Positions 25,968 through 35,736 of a stretch of DNA of 64,000 nucleotides are shown here, one piece after another. Each line of letters opens with the position of its first letter. Position 1 is the stretch's first letter. A program made the translations under genes and the position numbers. Under the pieces are notes generated by a model. The model made no database searches, was not told the DNA's origin, and worked only from the letters and a program-made list of their open reading frames with translations. The DNA comes from Albibacterium profundi (GTDB taxonomy: Bacteria > Bacteroidota > Bacteroidia > Sphingobacteriales > Sphingobacteriaceae), in NCBI RefSeq assembly GCF_042159835.1, contig NZ_JBBVGT010000002.1, positions 2,046,001 to 2,110,000 of the forward strand. The letters are read 5' to 3'.

Positions 25968-28900
25968 ATGCCGAGTTTTTCACACTTACACGTTCACACA
26001 CAATTTTCACTTTTAGATGGTGCCGCTGAAATCGGCCGCATGTTTAAAAAGGCATCAAACGATGGAATGAAGGCGATGGCAATTACAGACCATGGCAACA
26101 TGTTTGGGGTTTTTAAATTCGTAGCGGAGGCTGCGAAGCATAACGTCAAACCCATCGTTGGATGTGAGTTCTATGTGGTTGAAGACCGCCATGTTAAACA
26201 GTTTACAAAAGAAAAGAAAGATAAACGATATCACCAGCTTATGCTTGCGAAAAACCCACAAGGTTATCGTAATTTGGTGAAGCTTTGTTCCCTAGGCTAT
26301 ATTGAAGGGGTATACAGTAAATGGCCCCGCATCGATAAAGAGCTTATCCTCAAGTACCATGAAGGCTTAATAGCGACGACCTGTTGCTTAGGAGCCGTCG
26401 TTCCGCAATATATTTTAAACAAGTCTGAAGAGGAAGCCGAAGAAGAATTCAAATGGTGGTTAGATCTTTTTGGGGAAGATTTTTACATTGAGCTGCAAAG
26501 GCATAACCTTCCTGAGCAGGAAAAAGTGAATGCCGTCTTGTTGAAGTTTGCAAAAAAGTATCAGGTTAAAATGATCTGTTCAAATGACTCGCATTATATT
26601 GATCAGGAAGATGCAAACGCACACGATATTTTACTATGTGTAAATACGGGCGATTTACAAAGCACGCCGATTGCTACGGATGAAGAGGGAGGAAAGGGTT
26701 ATCGTTTCGGCTTTCCGAACGATCAGTTTTTCTTTAAGACTCAATCCGAAATGGCAAGTCTTTTTCATGACATCCCCGAAGCGGTGGATAATACCAATGA
26801 GATTGTCGATAAAGTCGAAACACTTCAACTCAAAAGGGACATCATGCTTCCAAATTTCCCAATTCCTGAGGAATTTAAAAAGCATAGCGGACCAGATGCT
26901 GATAAGGAAAACCAATGGGAGTATTTAAAACACCTTACTTATATTGGAGCGAAAGAACGCTATAGGGATATTACGCCCGAAGTTCAGGAGCGTATCGATT
27001 TTGAGCTGTTCACCATCAAGACTATGGGTTTCGCAGGCTACTTTCTTATCGTAGCCGACTTCATCGCTGCCGGTCGTGATCTAGGTGTCTTTATCGGGCC
27101 TGGTAGAGGGTCTGCCGCCGGATCCGTGGTAGCCTACTGCATTGGAATTACGAATATTGACCCGATAAAATACAATCTGCTATTTGAGCGCTTTCTCAAT
27201 CCGGACCGGAAGTCTATGCCCGATATCGATACGGATTTTGATGATGAAGGAAGACAAAAGGTAATTGATTATGTGGTGGATAAGTACGGAAAAAATCAGG
27301 TTGCCCAGATTATTACCTATGGTTCTATGGCTGCCAAGAGTAGTATCAAAGATGTCGCTCGGGTGCTCGATTTACCGCTTTCTGAATCTAATTTTCTTGC
27401 TAAGCTTGTTCCGGACAGACCGGGAACGAATCTAAATAATGTTGTTTTATCTCCGTTAGATGATGTGAAGAAAAACTATGGGCAAGATTTTGAAAACATT
27501 CAAAAGTTACGGGATTTTCATTCCAAGCCTAATGAGGTAAACGGCAAGGTCCTAAAAGAAGCATTGATCTTGGAGGGTTCGGTTCGAAATGTAGGCATCC
27601 ACGCCGCTGGGATTATTATCGCCCCGGAAGATCTGACGAACATCATTCCCGTTTCTACTTCTAAAGATTCAAATCTTTTAATTACACAGTATGATGGGCG
27701 TGTTATTGAGGATGCCGGTGTAATAAAAATGGACTTCTTGGGATTAAAAACGCTCACCATTATAAAGGGAGCGTTAGAGCTGATCAAACAGAACCACAAG
27801 ATTGATATTGCGATTGATGAAATCCCCCTTGATGATTTGAAGACTTTCGAATTATATCAGCGTGGCGACACCAATGGAACATTTCAGTTTGAGAGTGATG
27901 GGATGCAGAAATACCTGAAAGAGCTCAAGCCCGATAAGTTCGAAGACCTGATTGCCATGAACGCCTTGTATCGTCCCGGCCCAATGGAATACATTCCTAG
28001 CTATATTAACAGAAAGCATGGGCGAGAAGATGTGAGCTACGACCTCCCGGACATGGAAGAATACCTGGCTGATACCTATGGTATCACGGTTTATCAGGAG
28101 CAGGTGATGCTTTTATCCCAAAAGTTAGCTGATTTCTCGAAAGGTGACGCCGACGTACTGCGAAAAGCAATGGGAAAGAAAGACCGAAAAACACTGGATA
28201 AGTTAAAGCCACAGTTCATCGAAAATGCTAAAAAGAAAGGCCATAAAGAAAAAGTTTTAGCAAAAATATGGACTGACTGGGAGGCATTTGCATCATACGC
28301 TTTTAATAAATCTCACTCTACTTGCTATGCCTTTGTTGCTTATCAGACTGCTTACTTAAAAGCACATTACCCTTCAGAGTATATGGCTGCGGTCCTTAAT
28401 AACCAGCACAACATCGAAAAGATATCCTTCTTTATGGAAGAATGTCGGAAAATGGGTATTATGGTACTTGGTCCCGACGTAAACGAATCTGATTTGCGAT
28501 TCTCGGTTAATAACAACGGGGAGGTGAGATTTGGACTATCAGGTGTAAAAGGGGTGGGAGACAAGGCGGTCGAGAGCATTATCGCCGAACGTAAGGAGAA
28601 TGGCCTTTATGAAAACATCTACGATTTTGCCAGACGAATGAACTCTCGAACGGTCAACAAGAAAGTGTATGAGAATCTGGTTTACAGCGGTGCATTCGAT
28701 TGTTTTCACCTTAATCGCGCGCAATATTTCCATGTGATCCCTGGTACGGTGCAAACCGGTATCGACCGACTGGTAAAATACACGGTGGATTATCAGAACA
28801 ATGCCAGTAGTGCTGCTATGTCTCTTTTTGGTGGGACTAGCGATGCCGATATACCAGAGCCAACCCTTGCCGAATGTCCCGAGTGGGATTTGATCCTCCG

Positions 28901-29597
28901 ATTGCGACATGAAAAGGATGTCATCGGTATTTTCTTAACCGGACACCCTCTCGATAACTACCGGGTTGAGATGGAGTATTTCTGCAAAAATACGGTCAAA
29001 GATCTTCAGTTGATCGATCAGATAAAATCGCCGGATCAAGATCCAGAGCTTATGGCCAAGTTTAAAAGGTTAACGAACAAAGAAATGCTCATTGGAGGGC
29101 TCGTTTCGTCCGTTAACCATCGAGTGACCAAGAACGGACGTCCATTTGGAATTTTCGTATTTGAGGATTATACCGATTCCTACGAAATCGCTGTATTTGG
29201 CGAGGAGTATATCAAGTTTAAAGGTTTTTTAAATGAGGGCTATTTCCTCCAACTTCGAGTGGCATTTAAGCTAAGGTTTAGACAGGAAGGCAACTGGGAA
29301 GTGAAAATATTAAATATTCATCTGTTAGATGAGCTGCGTGACAAGCTTGCAAAGCGTGTAACGATTCAACTGTCATTAAATGAGATTTCTCCGGCATTCA
29401 TGTCAGGCTTAAAGGAAATTGTGGAGCGAAATGCCGAGAAGGAAGGTCAGAAAAACTGTGAATTACGATTCAAAATAATGGATTTTGATGACGAAATCAA
29501 GTTGGATATGCCCTCTAAAAATATACGAGTAAACCCTGACAACGAGTTTATCGATAATTTAAAGGGAATGAATATATCCAAGTTTTGGTTAAACTAA
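25968..29597 (+). CDS. dnaE: DNA polymerase III alpha subunit
   Basis: The protein is 1209 aa. An N-terminal PHP domain ('HLHVHTQFSLLDGAAEI', 'ITDHGNMFG') is followed by the C-family polymerase core with 'GPGRGSAAGSVVAYC' and the catalytic 'MPDIDTDFDDEGR' aspartates near residue 420. A helix-hairpin-helix segment ('FGLSGVKGVGDKAVESI') and a late OB-fold ('LIGGLVSSVNHRVTKNGRPFGIFVFED') follow. It is the replicative polymerase. The PHP metal-binding His residues are retained. It stands upstream of trxA, which has a separate promoter. Confidence 0.96.
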   Translation: MPSFSHLHVHTQFSLLDGAAEIGRMFKKASNDGMKAMAITDHGNMFGVFKFVAEAAKHNVKPIVGCEFYVVEDRHVKQFTKEKKDKRYHQLMLAKNPQGYRNLVKLCSLGYIEGVYSKWPRIDKELILKYHEGLIATTCCLGAVVPQYILNKSEEEAEEEFKWWLDLFGEDFYIELQRHNLPEQEKVNAVLLKFAKKYQVKMICSNDSHYIDQEDANAHDILLCVNTGDLQSTPIATDEEGGKGYRFGFPNDQFFFKTQSEMASLFHDIPEAVDNTNEIVDKVETLQLKRDIMLPNFPIPEEFKKHSGPDADKENQWEYLKHLTYIGAKERYRDITPEVQERIDFELFTIKTMGFAGYFLIVADFIAAGRDLGVFIGPGRGSAAGSVVAYCIGITNIDPIKYNLLFERFLNPDRKSMPDIDTDFDDEGRQKVIDYVVDKYGKNQVAQIITYGSMAAKSSIKDVARVLDLPLSESNFLAKLVPDRPGTNLNNVVLSPLDDVKKNYGQDFENIQKLRDFHSKPNEVNGKVLKEALILEGSVRNVGIHAAGIIIAPEDLTNIIPVSTSKDSNLLITQYDGRVIEDAGVIKMDFLGLKTLTIIKGALELIKQNHKIDIAIDEIPLDDLKTFELYQRGDTNGTFQFESDGMQKYLKELKPDKFEDLIAMNALYRPGPMEYIPSYINRKHGREDVSYDLPDMEEYLADTYGITVYQEQVMLLSQKLADFSKGDADVLRKAMGKKDRKTLDKLKPQFIENAKKKGHKEKVLAKIWTDWEAFASYAFNKSHSTCYAFVAYQTAYLKAHYPSEYMAAVLNNQHNIEKISFFMEECRKMGIMVLGPDVNESDLRFSVNNNGEVRFGLSGVKGVGDKAVESIIAERKENGLYENIYDFARRMNSRTVNKKVYENLVYSGAFDCFHLNRAQYFHVIPGTVQTGIDRLVKYTVDYQNNASSAAMSLFGGTSDADIPEPTLAECPEWDLILRLRHEKDVIGIFLTGHPLDNYRVEMEYFCKNTVKDLQLIDQIKSPDQDPELMAKFKRLTNKEMLIGGLVSSVNHRVTKNGRPFGIFVFEDYTDSYEIAVFGEEYIKFKGFLNEGYFLQLRVAFKLRFRQEGNWEVKILNIHLLDELRDKLAKRVTIQLSLNEISPAFMSGLKEIVERNAEKEGQKNCELRFKIMDFDDEIKLDMPSKNIRVNPDNEFIDNLKGMNISKFWLN

Positions 29598-29622
29598 TGT
29601 CAGATTAACAGTATTTAATAGC

Positions 29623-29652
29623 TTTGGTAAGGTATTTGACTACTTAAGTTTG
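29623..29652 (+). promoter_or_regulatory. Promoter of trxA
   Basis: TTTG (29623-29626), an 18-base spacer and the exact -7 box TAAGTTTG (29645-29652). The expected leader is about 50 nt before the ATG at 29709. Confidence 0.5.
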
Positions 29653-29708
29653 TAACTTCGTGTTTAGAAAATGTTTTCAACAAAATATTAATCATAAAAT
29701 TTAAGAAT

Positions 29709-30026
29709 ATGGCAATTGAAATCACCGACAGCAACTTTGATGAAGTTGTTTTAAAATCAGATAAACCAGTATTGGTTGACTTTTGGGCAGAATGGTGTGG
29801 ACCATGTAGAATGGTTGGTCCTATTGTAGAAGAGTTAGCTCAAGAGTACGATGGAAAAGCTGTTATTGGGAAAGTGGACGTAGATAATAATCCAGACATC
29901 TCAGTGAAATTTGGAATTAGAAATATTCCGGCGCTGTTGTTTTTCAAAGGCGGGGAGGTCGTTGATAAACAAATTGGAGCAGTTCCGAAATCAGTTCTAG
30001 CTGAAAAGTTAGAAAAACAATTATAA
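29709..30026 (+). CDS. trxA: Thioredoxin
   Basis: The protein is 105 aa, the standard length, with the redox centre WCGPC at 29-33 in 'VDFWAEWCGPCRM', the cis-Pro segment 'IRNIPALLFF' and no signal peptide. It is a cytoplasmic dithiol reductant for ribonucleotide reductase, peroxiredoxins (including the BCP encoded at 9715) and methionine sulfoxide reductases. It has its own promoter and a strong terminator, so it is likely monocistronic. Confidence 0.96.
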   Translation: MAIEITDSNFDEVVLKSDKPVLVDFWAEWCGPCRMVGPIVEELAQEYDGKAVIGKVDVDNNPDISVKFGIRNIPALLFFKGGEVVDKQIGAVPKSVLAEKLEKQL

Positions 30027-30056
30027 TAGATTTTTATTATAATTAGGTTAGCAAGT

Positions 30057-30092
30057 AGCCTGACTTATCATCTCGATAGGTCAGGCTTTTTT
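30057..30092 (+). terminator. Rho-independent terminator after trxA
   Basis: A 13-bp stem with one G-U pair (arms 30057-30069 and 30075-30087; AGCCTGACTTATC) and a 5-base loop is followed by six T. It lies between convergent genes and could serve both, although the T-run favours the plus strand. Confidence 0.85.
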
Positions 30093-30097
30093 ATGCT

Positions 30098-31723
30098 CTA
30101 ATCTCTGTATAGTTCAGCTTGCTGCTCCTTAACTCCTGCGTCATTGATGTACTCATCATATGACATAAGTTTATCGATCAAACCCTTAGGTGTGATCTCA
30201 ATAATTCTATTTGCTACCGTTTGGGTCAGTTCGTGGTCACGAGAAGTAAAGAGCAATGTTCCTTTAAAGTCGGTCAGACCATTGTTCAATGCAGTGATGG
30301 ATTCCAAATCCAAGTGGTTCGTAGGTTCATCCAATAGAAGTAGGTTTGCTTGCTGCAGCATCATTCTAGAGAACATGCATCTCATTTTCTCACCTCCCGA
30401 TAGTACTGAACATTTCTTTAATACTTCCTCACCAGAAAACAGCATGCGACCTAAAAAGCTACGAATAAACTGGTCATCTTGATCCGTGTCTGAGTATTCT
30501 CTCAACCATTCAATCAAATTGTCGTTCTTGCCTTCAAAATATTCCGCATTATCCATTGGCATATCAGCAATCTTGATCGTCACCCCCCATTTGAAAGAGC
30601 CCGTATAGTCGGTGTCTCTACCGGTAAGGATATCATAGAAAGCCGTAGTCGCTAAGCTGTTTCTAGATAATACTGCTATTTTGTCACCTTTATTGACCAT
30701 GAGATTAATCTGATCAAACAGCTTGGTCTCGTCGCCAGCCTTACCTAGGTTCTCTATTGAAAGGATTTGGTCACCCGCTTCACGTTCCATATTATTGAAC
30801 ATGATTGCTGGATACTTTCTGTTGGACGGCTTAATCTCTTCAAGATTAATTTTATCTAAGGCCTTTTTCCGACTGGTTGCCTGTTTGGATTTAGATGCAT
30901 TGGCACTAAAACGTCGGATAAAGTCTTGTAACTCTTTTACTTTATCTTCCATTTTTTTGTTCTGATCTGCGCGTTGCTTTAAAGCCAATTGGCTCGATTC
31001 GTACCAGAACGAATAGTTACCCGTATAAATGGTCATTTTTCCAAAGTCAATATCAACCACATGGGTACATACTGAATCTAAAAAGTGACGGTCGTGAGAA
31101 ACCACCAAAACAATAGCCTCATAACCCGCTAAGAAATCTTCCAACCATGAGATGGTTTCGATATCCAAGTCGTTGGTCGGCTCATCCAGTAATAAGATAT
31201 CTGGCTTTCCAAAGAGGGCTTGTGCTAATAGCACGCGTACTTTTTGATTACCATCCAGTTCTTTCAATAACTTGAAGTGTAAATCTTCGGTAATGCCGAG
31301 ATTGCTCAACAGCATTGCGGCATCACTTTCCGCGTTCCATCCGTCCATTTCTGCAAACAGATTTTCCAGTTCACCTGCGCGTTCACCATCTGCGTCCGTG
31401 AAATCTTCTTTAGCATAGATGGCGTCCTTCTCTTTCATGATTTTGTAGAGCTCTTCATGTCCCATCATAACTGTCTCAATCACAGAAAACTCATCAAATT
31501 GATAGTGATCCTGTTTTAGAACTGCCATACGTTCGCCCGGGGTGAAACTTACGGAACCGCTGGTGGGATCTACTTCTCCTGAAAGAATTTTAAGGAAGGT
31601 CGATTTGCCGGCACCGTTTGCTCCAATAATGCCATAACAGTTACCCTGAGTGAACTTCAGGTTAACTTCTTCAAAAAGTATACGTTTGCCGAAACGAAGG
31701 GATAAATTAGAAACTGTAATCAT
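30098..31723 (-). CDS. ABC-F family ATPase (YbiT/YkpA-like)
   Basis: The protein is 541 aa with two ABC domains and no membrane segments. Domain 1 has Walker A 'GANGAGKST' (34-42) and Walker B 'DILLLDEPTNDLD'. Domain 2 has the signature 'LSGGEKMRCMF' and 'LLLLDEPTNHLD'. The ABC-F linker with charged helices lies between. The start 'MITVSNLSLRFGKR' is typical of the YbiT/YkpA group of ribosome-associated translation factors. Oddities: domain 1 has LDGNQ in place of LSGGQ, and domain 2 has 'VLSRNSLATTAFYD' where GxxGxGKST is expected. Confidence 0.9.
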   Translation of the reverse strand: MITVSNLSLRFGKRILFEEVNLKFTQGNCYGIIGANGAGKSTFLKILSGEVDPTSGSVSFTPGERMAVLKQDHYQFDEFSVIETVMMGHEELYKIMKEKDAIYAKEDFTDADGERAGELENLFAEMDGWNAESDAAMLLSNLGITEDLHFKLLKELDGNQKVRVLLAQALFGKPDILLLDEPTNDLDIETISWLEDFLAGYEAIVLVVSHDRHFLDSVCTHVVDIDFGKMTIYTGNYSFWYESSQLALKQRADQNKKMEDKVKELQDFIRRFSANASKSKQATSRKKALDKINLEEIKPSNRKYPAIMFNNMEREAGDQILSIENLGKAGDETKLFDQINLMVNKGDKIAVLSRNSLATTAFYDILTGRDTDYTGSFKWGVTIKIADMPMDNAEYFEGKNDNLIEWLREYSDTDQDDQFIRSFLGRMLFSGEEVLKKCSVLSGGEKMRCMFSRMMLQQANLLLLDEPTNHLDLESITALNNGLTDFKGTLLFTSRDHELTQTVANRIIEITPKGLIDKLMSYDEYINDAGVKEQQAELYRD

Positions 31724-31727
31724 GGCG

Positions 31728-31735
31728 CAAAGGTA
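31728..31735 (-). promoter_or_regulatory. Candidate -7 box (TACCTTTG) 4 nt before the ABC-F start codon
   Basis: An exact TAnnTTTG match on the minus strand, ending four bases before the ATG. The spacing is the same as that of the 489-496 box to the MBL gene. No proper -33. Implies a leaderless or near-leaderless transcript if used. Confidence 0.35.
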
Positions 31736-31830
31736 AGGATTAGATATTAATTTTAATTAAATCCCAAGCGCCAATAAACTAAACAACGAAAAAATCGTTT
31801 AATAAATACAAGAAGCCAATTTAAAACCCA

Positions 31831-33063
31831 ATGACTCTACGCCTTGGTGTCCATCTTTTTATTGTGTGGCTTGTGCATCTCATTATACTGCAGAGCGCTC
31901 ATGCACAACCTTTTTTATTGCCAGAGGGTCAATTGAAACAAAAATTGTCTTTTGATCTCGTCCATAATCTCATGATTATTCCTGTCACACTCAATGGAGA
32001 AGGCCCTTATAATTTCATCTTGGATTCTGGTGTCGGACCCATTATCATTACCGATTCAGCAATGGTCGACTCATTGTATGCAAGCGATTTGGCTCTTTTT
32101 AAAATCAGAGGACGAGGAATCGGGGACGAAATAGAGGCCTATGTTATCAATCATATGTTTCCATCAATCGGTGATGCCAAAACAAACGGGCTGTCACTTG
32201 TATTGCTCAGAAACGACCCTTTTCAATTATCGTCCTATGTCGGAATGCCTATTCACGGAATTATTGGTTCTGACGTCTTTCGGAGTTTTTCGGTAAAAAT
32301 CAATTATAACCGAGAGCGAATAACCCTCTATCCCCCGGACGCTAAGGTAAAGAAACGAGGTCGTCGGATTCCGCTCAAGATAATCAATAACAAGCCCTTT
32401 CTAGATGTTACTTTATCCAATGAAGGCCACGAAAAGAATCTGCTTTTATTACTCGACTCAGGAGCAGGCCATGCTGTTTCCTTAGAACAAAAGGAAGAAA
32501 ATCGAGATTTAGTTCCCGACCGTACCATCGAAGCCAATCTCGGTATTGGACTTAATGGTCCGATTCATGGCCTGATCGGAAGACTTAGCAAAGTTGAGAT
32601 CGCTGAGTATGAGTTGGAAGACGTTGTCACCGCATACCCATCACCTGAGTTTGAGTTGCTCAAACAATTATTAGGAGATCGTAATGGTTCAATCGGAGGA
32701 GAGTTGCTGAAGCGATTTCACCTCTTTATTGATTATGCCAACGAGGAAATCTATTTAAAAAGAAACCGAAAGTTCAACGATCCATTTGAACACAATATGA
32801 CGGGTATGGAACTCTATGTTACGATAAACCAGGGCGAAAGACGCTTTTTTGTCGGTCGTATCGAAATGAACTCTCCAGCGTCAAGAGCCGGCATGCAAGT
32901 GGGCGATGAACTTTTATCGATTAATTTAAAAAACATGGATAAATATTCCCTAGAAGACATCAACCAGTTAATGCATCGAAGTACGCGCGATCAAATTATT
33001 GTCGAGCTCCTTAGAGACGGAGAAATATACTTTAAGTTCTTAGATCTAGAACGACGTATTTGA
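31831..33063 (+). CDS. Secreted retropepsin-like aspartic protease with PDZ domain
   Basis: The protein is 410 aa. The signal peptide ends near AHAQP (about 27). There are two pepsin-type motifs, 'FILDSGVGPIIITDS' at about 61 and 'LLLLDSGAGHAVSLE' at about 208, each followed by a G-rich 'GIIGSDVFRSF'/'GSIGGELLKRF' strand, as in a two-lobed aspartic protease. A C-terminal PDZ domain ('EMNSPASRAGMQVGDELLSI') begins near residue 343. It is presumably a periplasmic protease or peptide-binding protein. It ends 30 bp from the convergent nitrilase gene. Confidence 0.82.
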   Translation: MTLRLGVHLFIVWLVHLIILQSAHAQPFLLPEGQLKQKLSFDLVHNLMIIPVTLNGEGPYNFILDSGVGPIIITDSAMVDSLYASDLALFKIRGRGIGDEIEAYVINHMFPSIGDAKTNGLSLVLLRNDPFQLSSYVGMPIHGIIGSDVFRSFSVKINYNRERITLYPPDAKVKKRGRRIPLKIINNKPFLDVTLSNEGHEKNLLLLLDSGAGHAVSLEQKEENRDLVPDRTIEANLGIGLNGPIHGLIGRLSKVEIAEYELEDVVTAYPSPEFELLKQLLGDRNGSIGGELLKRFHLFIDYANEEIYLKRNRKFNDPFEHNMTGMELYVTINQGERRFFVGRIEMNSPASRAGMQVGDELLSINLKNMDKYSLEDINQLMHRSTRDQIIVELLRDGEIYFKFLDLERRI

Positions 33064-33093
33064 TGGACCCAGACGCGTATTACATGTCAGTGT

Positions 33094-34605
33094 TTATTTC
33101 AACAGATTAACCGAATATAGATCTCGTCGTCTATCTTTCATTGTTTTTACCGTTCCATATTCGTGCAATTCCTTTAGCAGATACAGGTCGACATCGGCCA
33201 GTACAAGCATCTCCGTATTGGCCGTGGCTTCAGCCTTCACACCATTGGTAGGAAACGCAAAATCAGACGGAGTAAAGACAGCTGATTGCGCATATTGTAT
33301 GTCCATGTTGTTTACCTTCGGCAGGTTTCCTACCGATCCGGCGATCGCGACATAGCACTCGTTTTCTATTGCGCGGGCTTGTGCACAATTACGTACACGG
33401 GTATAACCATTCTGAGTATCCGTTAAAAATGGGACAAACAGGATCTGCATTCCCTGCTCTGCCAAGATACGGCTGAGCTCCGGAAATTCAACATCATAGC
33501 AGATCAGGATTCCAACTTTGCCACAGTCTGTATCAATGACTTTTACCTTATCGCCGCCATACATCCCGTAGTACTTAAGTTCATTCGGCGTAATGTGTAC
33601 TTTGCGATATTCATCGTAACTTCCATTTCGATGACACAGGTATGAGGCATTATATAGCTTGTTATTTTCAACCAGGGGCATGGAGCCCGAAATGATATTT
33701 ACGTTGTATGATACCGCGAATTGTTGAATCTTCTCCCTGATCTCATCAGTCATTTCTGCCAATTTGCGCATGGCCTCCGTTTCTGGTAAATCATTGAAAG
33801 GACCCATCAGCGGCGTATTGAAGAATTCCGGAAATACAGCAAAGTCGGCGTTGTATCCACTTACTGCGTCAACAAAAAATTCGACCTGATCATAAAAATG
33901 GTCGATATTACTGAACGTACGCATCTGCCATTGTACCAAACCTAAGCGAATGGTCTGTTTTGAGGGAGAGCTGGCCTTGGAATCTTCTTCGTAATAGATG
34001 TTATTCCATTCGAGTAAGGTTGCATACTCCATTGATTGTTCATCCTCAGGAAGGTATTTTTTTAATATTTTCTTTACGTGAAAGTCGTTCGACAGTTGAA
34101 ACGTCAATGCCGGATCATAAATCTCTTTTTGCTTTACTTTCTGAATATATTGGCGAGGCGTCAATTTATCTGCATGTTCATGGTACTTCGGAATACGTCC
34201 TCCGGCAATAATGCTCTTCAGGTTCCATTCCTCACACAATTCCTTTCGTGCATCATAGAGTCGCCGCCCTAAGCGAAGCGACCGGTAGTCAGGGTGTACA
34301 AATACTTCAATCCCGTAAAAAATATCCCCATCCGGTGTATGTGTGGTGAATTTCCCATTATCCGTAATCTCCTCATAGGTATGACCGGAATTGACATCTT
34401 TCGAGTTTGTGATGATAGCGAGGGCGCAAGCTACAACTTTTCCATCCACCTCAACACAAAGCTGTCCTTCTGGGAAAATATTTATTAGGTCGCTGATATT
34501 TGTTCGGGTCCACACACCGCCAGCATCTCCCTTATATGCTTCAATCATCGATTTCTTCAGATCCGTATAATCTTTAATTGTAAGCTGCCTAACCTCTATG
34601 TTCAT
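33094..34605 (-). CDS. GNAT acetyltransferase fused to carbon-nitrogen hydrolase (nitrilase family)
   Basis: The protein is 503 aa. The N-terminal half (about 1-200) is a GNAT fold with the acetyl-CoA motif 'VHPDYRSLRLGRRLYDARKEL'. The C-terminal half is a nitrilase-superfamily domain with the complete Glu-Lys-Cys triad: 'VFPEFFNTP', 'YRKVHITPNE' and 'GILICYDVEFPE'. The fusion is known in many bacteria, but its substrate is not assigned to my knowledge. The likely chemistry is amide hydrolysis or acyl transfer on a small amine in the cytoplasm. It lies 53 bp downstream of ruvB. Confidence 0.87.
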   Translation of the reverse strand: MNIEVRQLTIKDYTDLKKSMIEAYKGDAGGVWTRTNISDLINIFPEGQLCVEVDGKVVACALAIITNSKDVNSGHTYEEITDNGKFTTHTPDGDIFYGIEVFVHPDYRSLRLGRRLYDARKELCEEWNLKSIIAGGRIPKYHEHADKLTPRQYIQKVKQKEIYDPALTFQLSNDFHVKKILKKYLPEDEQSMEYATLLEWNNIYYEEDSKASSPSKQTIRLGLVQWQMRTFSNIDHFYDQVEFFVDAVSGYNADFAVFPEFFNTPLMGPFNDLPETEAMRKLAEMTDEIREKIQQFAVSYNVNIISGSMPLVENNKLYNASYLCHRNGSYDEYRKVHITPNELKYYGMYGGDKVKVIDTDCGKVGILICYDVEFPELSRILAEQGMQILFVPFLTDTQNGYTRVRNCAQARAIENECYVAIAGSVGNLPKVNNMDIQYAQSAVFTPSDFAFPTNGVKAEATANTEMLVLADVDLYLLKELHEYGTVKTMKDRRRDLYSVNLLK

Positions 34606-34658
34606 AAATAGTCGTTTGTTTTTATTTGGAGAAATATAAGCAAAGCTTTTGCCAGTTT

Positions 34659-35678
34659 TTAGAAGAGCGTATTGCCTTTTATATTTGTTTTACCCAAATG
34701 TGTGTATGCCAGATCGGTGCATTCTCGGCCGCGACTGGTCCGCATTAAGAAGCCTTCTTGTATGAGAAAAGGCTCATAAACTTCCTCAATAGTACCTTCA
34801 TCTTCACCAACCGCAGTAGCAATCGTTTTTAAGCCGACTGGTCCACCTTTGAATTTGTCAATAATGGTCATCAGAATCCGATTGTCCATTTCGTCCAGAC
34901 CGTATTCATCTACGTTTAATGCATCAAGCGCATATTTCGCAATCTTGGTGTCGATTTCACCATTCCCTTTGATTTGGGCAAAATCCCTTGTTCTACGCAA
35001 TAGAGCATTGGCAATTCTGGGAGTGCCGCGACTACGGCGGGCTATTTCGTAGGCACCTTCATCATTAATCGGCGTCTTCAATATATGAGCTGATCGTAAT
35101 ACGATATCGGTTAAGAGTTTGGCATCGTAATATTGCAATCGTGAATTTATTCCAAAGCGAGCACGTAGGGGAGCAGTTAATAATCCTGATCGGGTAGTCG
35201 CGCCAATCAGTGTAAACGGACTCAAGGAGATTTGTACCGATCGGGCATTGGGACCCGTTTCCAACATGATGTCGATCTTAAAGTCTTCCATTGCGGAGTA
35301 GAGGTACTCTTCCACAACCGGACTCAAGCGGTGTATCTCATCAATAAAAAGAATGTCGCCATCGTTTAAATTCGTAAGGAGCCCGGCCAAATCACCTGGC
35401 TTGTCCAATACAGGCCCGGAAGTAATCTTAATTCCCGTACCCATTTCATTCGCGATGATATGAGATAGGGTTGTCTTTCCGAGACCTGGCGGCCCGTGTA
35501 GAAGAACATGGTCGAGCGCTTCGCCTCTTAATTTGGCGGCCTCAACAAAAATCTTCAAGTTCTCAAGAATTTTAAATTGGCCTCTAAAATCCTCAAAAAA
35601 CTGAGGTCGTAAAACCTTCTCAATATCCTTCTCTGGCTGCGTTAATCTTTCCGGATTAGGGTCTAGATGCTCATTCAT
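34659..35678 (-). CDS. ruvB: Holliday junction branch migration DNA helicase RuvB
   Basis: The protein is 339 aa. Walker A 'GPPGLGKTT' is at 62-70, Walker B 'LFIDEIHRL', sensor 1 and arginine-finger region 'GATTRSGLLTAPLRARFG', and a C-terminal winged helix ending 'LIQEGFLMRTSRGRECT'. It is the hexameric motor that drives Holliday junction migration with RuvA; ruvA and ruvC are not in this window. It has an exact -7 box upstream. Confidence 0.97.
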   Translation of the reverse strand: MNEHLDPNPERLTQPEKDIEKVLRPQFFEDFRGQFKILENLKIFVEAAKLRGEALDHVLLHGPPGLGKTTLSHIIANEMGTGIKITSGPVLDKPGDLAGLLTNLNDGDILFIDEIHRLSPVVEEYLYSAMEDFKIDIMLETGPNARSVQISLSPFTLIGATTRSGLLTAPLRARFGINSRLQYYDAKLLTDIVLRSAHILKTPINDEGAYEIARRSRGTPRIANALLRRTRDFAQIKGNGEIDTKIAKYALDALNVDEYGLDEMDNRILMTIIDKFKGGPVGLKTIATAVGEDEGTIEEVYEPFLIQEGFLMRTSRGRECTDLAYTHLGKTNIKGNTLF

Positions 35679-35698
35679 TTCCTCTGGTATCGGTCAAA

Positions 35699-35706
35699 CA
35701 AAGATA
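35699..35706 (-). promoter_or_regulatory. Candidate -7 box of ruvB
   Basis: An exact TATCTTTG on the minus strand, 20 bases before the ATG at 35678. The region 19-21 bases upstream is T-rich (TTTTC) but lacks a clean TTTG. Confidence 0.4.
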
Positions 35707-35736
35707 AGGTTTTAAGATAAAGAAAATTCTACGGAT

